In this document: positions 6,730-11,656 of the stretch, piece by piece
How the letters are laid out: the number at the start of each line of letters is the position of its first letter
Numbering within the stretch: the first letter of the stretch is position 1
Assembly (NCBI GenBank): GCA_910577835.1
Contig: CAJTOU010000075.1
Span: forward strand, 1 to 11,656
Source of the DNA: an uncultured Lachnospiraceae bacterium
GTDB lineage: Bacteria > Bacillota_A > Clostridia > Lachnospirales > Lachnospiraceae
Direction: 5' to 3'
DNA: 11,656 nucleotides
The notes under the pieces: generated by a model
Database searches by the model: none
The model's input: the letters and a program-made list of their open reading frames with translations, nothing else
What the model was told of the DNA's origin: nothing
Made by a program: the position numbers and the translations under genes

Positions 6730-7773
6730 TTACAGCACCTCCCCATTATAAATTTTGCGAATCAAAGCTTCTATTTCCGGTTCGGATACATTAATATCCC
6801 GAATCCCATAATTAGATAAAAGATGATTCATTAGTTCATCAATCTGAACCTCCTGATTTTCAAATATAAAACGCTTTTTTCTGCCATCTGTTTCGTCAAG
6901 CTGCTGAATCTGCACATGCTCAATAGGCGCAACCTCAATATCCTTGTTAAATTCTACATCAAGCTGTCTTGTAGTTCCATATTTTTCACGTATTCCCAAA
7001 AGAGAACCATCATATACCTTAGAACCTTTATCAATAATAATCAGTCTTTTACAGGTTTTTTCAATATCCTGCATATCATGAGTGGTAAATATCATAGAAA
7101 CATTGTCTTGTGTATTTAATTCACAGATAAAATTTCGAATCGTTTCTTTTCCCACTATATCTACTCCAATTGTAGGCTCGTCAAAAAATACTATTTTTGG
7201 CGAATGAAGCAGCGCCGCTACAATATCGGCTCTCATTCGCTGTCCCAAAGAGAGCTGACGCACTGGCCGGTTTAAAAATTCCGACATATTAAGCATTTCA
7301 ATAAAACGGTTCAGATTTTTTTTATAATCCGATTCCGGAATACGATAAATCGCCTTTAACAATTCAAAGCTGTCAATCACCGGTAAATCCCATTGAAGCT
7401 GCGATTTCTGCCCGAATACCACTCCGATATTCTGCACATATTCTTTTCTCTGTCTGTAAGGTATGTATCTGGCAACCTGTATTTCTCCACTGTCAGGACA
7501 TAAAATCCCTGATAACATCTTAATCATTGTAGATTTACCTGCGCCGTTCGGCCCTATAAATCCAACCATTTCTCCCTGCTCAATATCAAAGCTGATATCC
7601 TTAACCGCCTGCTTTTTTTCATATTTTGGAGCAATCATATTCGCCAGCATCCCCGGAATCCCAGCGGCACGCCTGCTTATTTTAAATATTTTACTCACAT
7701 TCCGCACCTTAATGATACAGTCACTGCCACCTGTTATCTGGCTGCTATTGTTTACCTTAATAAAATCCTTCAT
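6730..7773 (-). CDS. ABC transporter ATPase, COG4586-like (catalytically complete)
   Basis: The 347-residue ATPase has all nucleotide-binding motifs: Walker A GPNGAGKST (74-82), Q-loop VVFGQKSQ (Gln122), signature LSLGQR (174-179), Walker B IVFFDEP (194-200) and the switch histidine in TTHD (His232). The stretch GQKSQLQWDLPVIDSF and an extended C-terminal domain of about 110 residues are typical of COG4586, which energises COG4587/COG3694 permease pairs. The ATG at 7773 is preferred over a TTG at 7788 because GAGG precedes it by seven bases. It overlaps the end of the upstream ATPase gene by 17 bases in another frame, and its stop abuts the permease start, so the genes form one translationally linked operon. 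Confidence 0.93.
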   Translation of the reverse strand: MKDFIKVNNSSQITGGSDCIIKVRNVSKIFKISRRAAGIPGMLANMIAPKYEKKQAVKDISFDIEQGEMVGFIGPNGAGKSTMIKMLSGILCPDSGEIQVARYIPYRQRKEYVQNIGVVFGQKSQLQWDLPVIDSFELLKAIYRIPESDYKKNLNRFIEMLNMSEFLNRPVRQLSLGQRMRADIVAALLHSPKIVFFDEPTIGVDIVGKETIRNFICELNTQDNVSMIFTTHDMQDIEKTCKRLIIIDKGSKVYDGSLLGIREKYGTTRQLDVEFNKDIEVAPIEHVQIQQLDETDGRKKRFIFENQEVQIDELMNHLLSNYGIRDINVSEPEIEALIRKIYNGEVL

Positions 7774-8662
7774 CCTTCTTCCTCTCAATCTTTAATATAA
7801 TATCTGCCAAATCTCCTTTTTTAATTGTAACCTCTTTGATAGAAGTTTGAGAAATAATCGTTCGCAGAATTTCGGCAGATGTAATGTGATTAGAATTATA
7901 AAACAGTGTAAGCAAATCATTTTCCACAAAATAACGCTCCAGAGGCAAATCCTCTAAATCAGGGTAAGTTTCCAAAAGCTTTATATACATTCTATCCAGA
8001 GGTGCAAATTTTTTTAAAAGAAGCTCTTTTTTTCCATAATAAATCAATTTCCCTTTATTTAAAACTGCAATCCGCTGGCACATACGGGAAATATCTGTTA
8101 AATCATGGGAAGAAATAACGGCTGTCGTTCCGTTTGATATATATTCCTGAAGTATATTATAAATTGCCTGTTTTGCATTTTCATCTAATCCGATAGTCGG
8201 CTCGTCCAGCAGAAGAATTTTCGGTGTGTGCAGCAGTACGGCGCCAAGCTCTGCACGGCGCCTCTGCCCCAAAGAGAGCGTTTTTACCTTTTTTTCCTCA
8301 AACTGCGCAAATCCAAGTTGGACAGAAAGGCGAATATAATTTTTCTGATATTCTTTCTCCGACAGGCGATAAATAGTTTTGAGTGTTTTAAAATTGTGAC
8401 ATACACTTTCCTCGCTGTTCAAAATCGGTTTATCCGCAAACAGCACTCCTAATTCCTTAGACATCTTTCCACTGTAAAAAGTCTGACATCTGCCGTTTAC
8501 ATAAATACTGCCGCTGTCACATTTCAACAGGCCGCAGGCAAGCCTTAAAAATGTAGTTTTTCCTGCGCCGGAAGCCCCCGCCAGTCCAACAGAAGTTCCT
8601 GACGGAATATGAATATTTATCTGTGATAAAATATATCTGCTGACATTTTCAAAGCTAATCAT
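7757..8662 (-). CDS. ABC transporter ATPase, diverged paralogue with altered Q-loop
   Basis: The 301-residue protein is the first gene of the exporter operon. It has Walker A GASGAGKTT (29-37), signature LSLGQRRR (129-136), Walker B ILLLDEP (149-155) and a switch histidine in SSHD (186). The Q-loop position is changed: where the neighbouring ATPase has GVVFGQKSQL, this one has GVLFADKPIL, with Asp replacing the usual Gln. The C-terminal domain (about 215-301) is kept but poorly conserved. The ATG at 8662 is chosen because it starts the canonical MISFENVS strand and has AGAGGT eight bases upstream; a TTG at 8734 would add 24 non-family residues. Two unequal ATPases with two unequal permeases suggest a heteromeric transporter in which this subunit may be the less active site. 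Confidence 0.9.
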   Translation of the reverse strand: MISFENVSRYILSQINIHIPSGTSVGLAGASGAGKTTFLRLACGLLKCDSGSIYVNGRCQTFYSGKMSKELGVLFADKPILNSEESVCHNFKTLKTIYRLSEKEYQKNYIRLSVQLGFAQFEEKKVKTLSLGQRRRAELGAVLLHTPKILLLDEPTIGLDENAKQAIYNILQEYISNGTTAVISSHDLTDISRMCQRIAVLNKGKLIYYGKKELLLKKFAPLDRMYIKLLETYPDLEDLPLERYFVENDLLTLFYNSNHITSAEILRTIISQTSIKEVTIKKGDLADIILKIERKKDEGFY

Positions 8663-8675
8663 ATCTTTTACCTCT

Positions 8676-8731
8676 AAAAAACAAAGCATCTGCAATACGA
8701 TAGTCTTATCACTATTCTTCTGCGCTTTGTT
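8676..8731 (-). promoter_or_regulatory. Terminator-like hairpin in the leader of the ABC operon
   Basis: On the minus strand the arms AACAAAGC (8724-8731) and GCTTTGTT (8680-8687) pair perfectly and enclose a second 5-bp stem (ATAGT/ACTAT at 8711-8715 and 8700-8704). The last arm runs into six T, and the ribosome site GAGG follows at once. The geometry is that of a weak intrinsic terminator or a hairpin that could limit translation of the first ATPase. A control role is inferred. Confidence 0.4.
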
Positions 8732-8794
8732 CAATAATCACCATTTTATAACAACAGTATTCAAAAAATATTAAATAATTTTCTACAAAAGAAT

Positions 8795-8825
8795 AAACCC
8801 CTGTATAAAAAAATACAAGGGGTTT
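8795..8825 (-). terminator. Hairpin terminator after the histidine kinase gene
   Basis: AAACCCCTTGTA and TACAGGGGTTT (minus strand) form an 11-bp stem with one bulged T around an A/T loop, 14 bases after the kinase stop codon, followed by ATTCTTTT. It separates the two-component genes from the ABC operon, although leaky read-through would be possible. The A-rich side also allows some function on the plus strand, where no gene needs it. Confidence 0.75.
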
Positions 8826-8839
8826 GGGATAAACAGCCT

Positions 8840-9571
8840 TTATTCCGGGATAAATACTTTTGCGCAGAAGAAACCGTCTTCTTCGTAAAAATCATACATT
8901 CCATGACACATATCTACAATTGATTTTATTTGGGAAATTCCAAGACCATGCAGTGATTTTTCACTTTTTACCGATTTTAATTCAGGATTTTCTTTTAATA
9001 TGGATTTTGCAATTTTGTTTTTTATTCCTATTGTATCGTAGCCTTTGCAGCGGCGAATTACTACCTGTATTTCCCGTACAATATCCGTTTCTCTTTCGCT
9101 GGCCTCTATGGCGTTATCCAGCATATTGGACAATACTGCTGAAAAATCAATACTTTTCATTCGTTTAAATTCCAGAGTTTCTATTTCCGCTTTTATCAAA
9201 ATTCCATGCGCTCTGGCATACTGAAACTTTTCATTGATAATATAATTCATCAGAGAATTTCCGGTTTCCACATAACTGTGCATACTGTTTAATTTATCTA
9301 AAATTTCGGAAGTATACTGCCTTGCCCTCTGATAATCTTTTTCATTCAGCCATGACGCAATAACCATTAGATGATTTTTCATATCATGTTTTAATTTTCT
9401 TACATTTTGATGAAGCACACGGATTTCTCCATCCTGCTTCTGCATAAGTTCTGTTTCTGCAGTCAGTTCTGTCAGACAATATTCCAGTTCAGACTTTTCT
9501 TCAAATAATTTTATATATTTCTGATTTAATGCATCATATTCTTCCTGAAGCTGCCTGTACCTTTTTCTCAT
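8840..9571 (-). CDS. GHKL sensor histidine kinase without membrane domain
   Basis: The 243-residue kinase is of the LytS/AgrC-like GHKL type that partners LytTR regulators. Residues 1-55 are a charged coiled coil. The phosphoacceptor is His62 in KLKHDMKNHL. The ATPase part shows the N-box SNMLDNAIEA (148-157) and a G-box HGLGI (208-212), with a final YDFYEEDGFFCAKVFIP strand. Unlike most members it has no transmembrane segments at all, so it should be cytosolic and read an internal signal or one passed on by another protein. The ATG at 9571 overlaps the TGA of the regulator gene (ATGA), showing translational coupling, and the gene ends at a hairpin terminator. The length is that of a GHKL core plus a short coil, so it does not look truncated by mutation. 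Confidence 0.9.
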   Translation of the reverse strand: MRKRYRQLQEEYDALNQKYIKLFEEKSELEYCLTELTAETELMQKQDGEIRVLHQNVRKLKHDMKNHLMVIASWLNEKDYQRARQYTSEILDKLNSMHSYVETGNSLMNYIINEKFQYARAHGILIKAEIETLEFKRMKSIDFSAVLSNMLDNAIEASERETDIVREIQVVIRRCKGYDTIGIKNKIAKSILKENPELKSVKSEKSLHGLGISQIKSIVDMCHGMYDFYEEDGFFCAKVFIPE

Positions 9572-10254
9572 CTCATATACCTCATAAACTGTTTTCTCGC
9601 CGATTCTGCATAGGTTTTTCCCACAGGAAGCGTCGTTTTGTCTAATAACTCTATTTCCTCTGAATTTATCGTTTTTACCATTTCCTGATTTACCAGAAAT
9701 CCTTTGTGAATACGAATAAATCCGCAGGATTGCAGCGTATTTTCTACTGCGGTTAATGTACTTCTAAAACGATAGCTATCTTGTTTGGCAAACAGCTTTA
9801 AATAATTTCCGTCTGCTTCAAAGTAAAAAATTTCAGACAGCAACATCCGAATATCTTTTCCATCTTCCCGAAAACAAAAATGCCGGACTTGTTTTTTTAA
9901 TTCTTCCATACATTCTAAAAGAAGCTTTGGAAGCTCCTTTTGATAAAAACGCTTGCGGATAAAACCAAAGGGATGATACTGAAAACTTTGATACACCAAT
10001 TCATCATGACTGGTAATAAAGACAAGAAGCGGCTTCCTTGACAGATTGGAAAGCTCTTTGGCCGCCTCCATACCATTTATTTCAGGCATGTCAATATCAA
10101 GCAGCAAAATATCGCAGTTTTGTTTATAAAGATTATGTATCAGCTCCTTTCCAGAGGAAAAAGAGGAAATCCTGCTTTCTGGACAACATGCATTTACCAG
10201 AGCTGATAAATCCTGTAAAATTTTTTCTTCGTCATCACAAATGTATATTCTCAT
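9568..10254 (-). CDS. LytTR-family response regulator (AgrA/LytR type)
   Basis: The 228-residue protein has a receiver domain (1-118) with the acidic pair Asp7/Asp8, the phosphoacceptor Asp53 in LLLDIDMP, Thr81 and Lys101, followed by a LytTR DNA-binding domain (about 125-228) recognisable from EIFYFEADGNYLKLF and FIRIHKGFLVN. LytTR proteins bind short direct repeats upstream of promoters; the target here is probably the ABC operon or its own promoter, which is an inference. The ATG at 10254 is the only reasonable start, though AGGAG lies 13 bases upstream, farther than usual. It is the first gene of the two-component unit and overlaps the kinase by four bases. Confidence 0.93.
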   Translation of the reverse strand: MRIYICDDEEKILQDLSALVNACCPESRISSFSSGKELIHNLYKQNCDILLLDIDMPEINGMEAAKELSNLSRKPLLVFITSHDELVYQSFQYHPFGFIRKRFYQKELPKLLLECMEELKKQVRHFCFREDGKDIRMLLSEIFYFEADGNYLKLFAKQDSYRFRSTLTAVENTLQSCGFIRIHKGFLVNQEMVKTINSEEIELLDKTTLPVGKTYAESARKQFMRYMR

Positions 10255-10333
10255 AAAACTTTTTAAACTCCTGCCAAATTATATCAATAGATAAATTTAG
10301 GATTTCTGTATTTCTATCATGTACTATGGATAT

Positions 10334-10362
10334 ATTATACTCAAAAATTATTAAAAAGGCAA
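10334..10362 (-). promoter_or_regulatory. Promoter of the two-component operon
   Basis: On the minus strand TTGCCT (10357-10362) and a perfect TATAAT (10334-10339) are 17 bases apart. Transcription would start near 10327 and give a leader of about 73 nt before the regulator ATG. The weak -35 box leaves room for activation by a regulator, but no clear LytTR repeat was found beside it. Confidence 0.65.
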
Positions 10363-10421
10363 ATATTGATTGCGTAAATTTCATTTATACAATATTTTAT
10401 AAATTTAGAGAATAAACCTAC

Positions 10422-10450
10422 TTTACATCTAATCGAAATAGAGATATAAT
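10422..10450 (+). promoter_or_regulatory. Plus-strand promoter upstream of the acetyltransferase
   Basis: TTTACA (10422-10427) and TATAAT (10445-10450) are separated by 17 bases. The start would be near 10457, leaving a long leader of about 160 nt before the ATG at 10619. The match is good, but in DNA this AT-rich a chance match is possible. Confidence 0.6.
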
Positions 10451-10618
10451 TATGTCATAAATTCAATAAAAATATAGGAACTATCATATTTGAAAATTGA
10501 TGTTAAAAAACTTTTTATATCAATCTATATTTTTCTTAAAAATTGTCAGATTTAATTGGTATCTTCCATTAGTTAATAAAACATTAAACACAATTAAAAT
10601 TCAAAAGGGAATAATTGC

Positions 10619-11149
10619 ATGTTTCAACTTAAAAACTTATCCGTTGATTATATTAATTCAAATATGTTGTTGAATTTTCATCACAATCAAATAATAAACA
10701 ACAAATATGTAAATATAAACAACAAATGGGAAGTTACATACGCCAATGAAGTACGTGTATGGAACAAAGAAAAAAGAATATGGATATCCGAATATCTCCG
10801 CCAGCAGATTCAACGGGGAGGTTTTGTTATTGGAGCATTTAACATGGACCTTTTAGTTGGATTTTGTTGTATAGATGGTTATTTATATGGTAAAACTGCA
10901 AAATATGCAAATCTAACAATGCTTTTTGTTGATGATGAATGGAAAAGAAAGGGAATTGGAAAAGCGCTATTTAAAGAAATTTGTAAATACGCTAAAAAAA
11001 ATAATGCCAAAAAACTCTTTATTTCTGCTATTCCTTCTGTTGAAACAATCGCTTTTTATTTTGCTATGGGATGTATAGATGCAAAAGAAATAATAACAGA
11101 TTATATTGACACCAAAAATGACAGATATCTTGAATATTTATTAATATAA
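10619..11149 (+). CDS. GNAT-family N-acetyltransferase
   Basis: The 176-residue product is a typical small GNAT enzyme. The strand LTMLFVDDEWKRKGIGKALF (99-118) carries the acetyl-CoA loop RKGIGK (110-115), followed by a helix, the strand LFISAI (133-138) and the FYFAMGC motif (147-152) near the active site. The segment EWKRKGIG is that of the drug-resistance-like and protein-acetylating branches, so the substrate is open. The ATG is preceded by AAGGG nine bases upstream. The gene is much more AT-rich than the central cassette, with many AAT, AAA and ATA codons, which suggests acquisition by transfer. It is the only complete plus-strand gene here and converges on the small gene at 11189. Confidence 0.85.
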   Translation: MFQLKNLSVDYINSNMLLNFHHNQIINNKYVNINNKWEVTYANEVRVWNKEKRIWISEYLRQQIQRGGFVIGAFNMDLLVGFCCIDGYLYGKTAKYANLTMLFVDDEWKRKGIGKALFKEICKYAKKNNAKKLFISAIPSVETIAFYFAMGCIDAKEIITDYIDTKNDRYLEYLLI

Positions 11150-11188
11150 GCACCAAATAAGTAGAATGATTTTCAAAATAACATAAAT

Positions 11189-11473
11189 TTAATCTGTTTT
11201 TTTCCACTCTTCAAAACCACACTTATTCAATCTGTTTTTTATTTCATCCAATAATTCAGAATCAAATTTCATTTGATGCGCTTTGTAAATATCATTCACT
11301 ATTACTCCTAAAGGTTTGTTTGTAAAATATGACATAACTAATGCCAGATTTTCATCTGCCATATAATCATATAGTAAATAAAGCATTATCCAGTAATATT
11401 CTTCGCAAAACCCATCAGGAAATACCTCCGATATCATAGTATATGTTGATTTTAAAAATTCTGGTATTTTCAT
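11189..11473 (-). CDS. Small protein of unknown function, 94 residues
   Basis: The product is predicted mostly helical, acidic to neutral, with no signal peptide or membrane segment. Notable parts are FPDGFCEEYYWIMLYLLYDYMADENLALVMSYF (18-50) and LGVIVNDIYKAH (55-66). Its pattern is reminiscent of small immunity-like or DUF3349-like proteins, but I cannot assign it. The ATG at 11473 is well supported by AGAGGT five bases upstream. A promoter within a long inverted repeat lies just upstream, and the gene is convergent with the acetyltransferase with 39 bases between the stops and no visible terminator. Composition is AT-rich, as in its neighbour. Confidence 0.75.
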   Translation of the reverse strand: MKIPEFLKSTYTMISEVFPDGFCEEYYWIMLYLLYDYMADENLALVMSYFTNKPLGVIVNDIYKAHQMKFDSELLDEIKNRLNKCGFEEWKKTD

Positions 11474-11491
11474 GCTTACCTCTGATGAACT

Positions 11492-11521
11492 ATTATAAAA
11501 TAAACTTCTATATATAGTAAA
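11492..11521 (-). promoter_or_regulatory. Promoter of the small unknown gene
   Basis: On the minus strand TTTACT (11516-11521) and TATAAT (11492-11497) are 18 bases apart, about 20 bases before the start codon. Both boxes lie in or at the edge of one arm of the long inverted repeat, so a DNA-binding protein or cruciform could control it. The leader would be about 15 nt. Confidence 0.5.
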
Positions 11522-11556
11522 AAACCAGATTACTATAACAGAAGTTCATTTTATAA
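11493..11556. repeat. 64-bp near-perfect inverted repeat
   Basis: The arms 11493-11520 and 11530-11556 match over nearly their whole length, differing only at one base and in a 2- to 3-base stretch, with a 9-base loop (AAAACCAGA). The core is ATAAAAT followed by AACTTCT on one side and the mirror on the other. It overlaps the promoter of the small gene. It could be a large operator, a cruciform site or a small mobile element; no flanking duplication was seen. Confidence 0.75.
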
Positions 11557-11601
11557 CATTTATAACGAATTCCAATATTGAACAGAATTTACATACAAAA
11601 A

Positions 11602-11656
11602 GTGAACTACCCATTGTCTAAAGCCAATGGGCTTCCTGCTTCATCGACCTCGCAAC
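11602..11656 (-). mobile_element. Right end of an IS200/IS605 (tnpB) type element, partial
   Basis: Reading the minus strand, GAAGCAGGAAGCC leads into a hairpin of 7 bp (CCCATTG at 11610-11616 with CAATGGG at 11625-11631; the loop 11617-11624 reads GCTTTAGA on the minus strand) and then GTAGTTCAC. This arrangement is the familiar right end of IS200/IS605-group elements, where a subterminal hairpin is bound by TnpA and forms part of the TnpB guide RNA. The probable element boundary is at TTCAC (11602-11606), and the genomic flank begins at 11601. The rest of the element lies beyond the window. Assignment rests on recall of the pattern, not on a search. Confidence 0.55.
11618..11656 (-). CDS. 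C-terminal end of a TnpB-like protein, partial
   Basis: A minus-strand frame enters from the right edge and encodes twelve residues, ARSMKQEAHWL preceded by Val, before a TAG at 11618-11620. TnpB proteins of IS200/IS605 elements commonly end in a K-Q-E-A-x-x-L-like tail whose codons overlap the right-end hairpin, exactly as here. The bulk of the protein, including the RuvC residues and zinc finger, is outside the window, so neither completeness nor activity can be judged. Confidence 0.45.
   Translation of the reverse strand, partial: VARSMKQEAHWL

Larger units (their letters stand above)
10255..10618. other. Divergent AT-rich regulatory gap
   Basis: This gap separates the minus-strand two-component operon from the plus-strand acetyltransferase. 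It holds one promoter in each direction and a weak hairpin at 10496-10524 (ATTGATGT with ATATCAAT, A/T inner pairs) in the acetyltransferase leader, followed by a T-rich run. A 57-codon frame starts at an ATG at 10500 but overlaps the acetyltransferase start and has no ribosome site. No peptide precursor with a double-glycine or AgrD-like pattern was seen. Confidence 0.5.

Noticed and set aside
8663..8734. TTG start at 8734 for the first ATPase
   Set aside because: It would add 24 residues outside the family and translate through the leader hairpin; the ATG at 8662 has a good ribosome site and the family's usual N-terminus.
10255..10618. Signal peptide precursor for the two-component system
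   Set aside because: Short frames in both strands lack ribosome sites and show no double-glycine, AgrD-like or lantibiotic leader pattern.
10500..10673. 57-codon plus-strand frame overlapping the acetyltransferase start
   Set aside because: No ribosome site, AT-driven composition, and it overlaps a well-supported gene in another frame.
1..11656. CRISPR array, tRNA or rRNA genes
   Set aside because: No regularly spaced direct repeats and no tRNA or rRNA-like stretches were noticed when reading both strands.

Overview
The window looks like the chromosome of a low-GC Gram-positive anaerobe of the Clostridia, most likely a Lachnospiraceae. This rests on AT-rich DNA, AGGAGG-type ribosome binding sites, textbook sigma-A promoters and the gene families present; no rRNA or other phylogenetic marker is visible, so the placement is an inference. 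Every gene between 112 and 10254 is on the minus strand and is read from right to left. The only clear plus-strand genes are a 60-base C-terminal fragment at the left edge and an acetyltransferase at 10619-11149.

Left part (1-3750). The end of an unidentified plus-strand gene converges on guaA (GMP synthase) with a shared terminator hairpin between them. guaA has a perfect consensus promoter whose -35 box overlaps the stop codon of the upstream GNAT acetyltransferase. Next come an AT-rich gap and a solitary SMI1/KNR4 (SUKH) protein with a palindrome between its promoter boxes. A gap from 3294 to 3750 follows, holding a small relic-like frame, a GC-richer patch and a 103-bp element with 20-bp terminal inverted repeats and ATCA flanks.

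Centre (3751-10254). This is the functional core, apparently a sensing and export cassette. A LytTR response regulator and a soluble GHKL histidine kinase form one transcription unit (ATGA overlap) ending in a hairpin terminator. Then come two ABC ATPases and two ABC-2 permeases of the COG4586/COG4587/COG3694 ('viologen exporter-like') type, apparently an asymmetric exporter. A MerR-type regulator fused to a SAM methyltransferase follows, with its own promoter that has the 19-bp spacer and dyad typical of MerR control. I infer that the cassette responds to and exports, or protects against, a small molecule or peptide; no substrate and no peptide precursor gene was found.

Right part (10255-11656). 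This AT-rich stretch carries divergent promoters, a second GNAT acetyltransferase, a small protein of unknown function behind a 64-bp inverted repeat that includes its promoter, and, at the very edge, what looks like the right end of an IS200/IS605-type element: the last codons of a TnpB-like protein overlapping a subterminal hairpin. The base composition and mobile DNA suggest an accessory segment.
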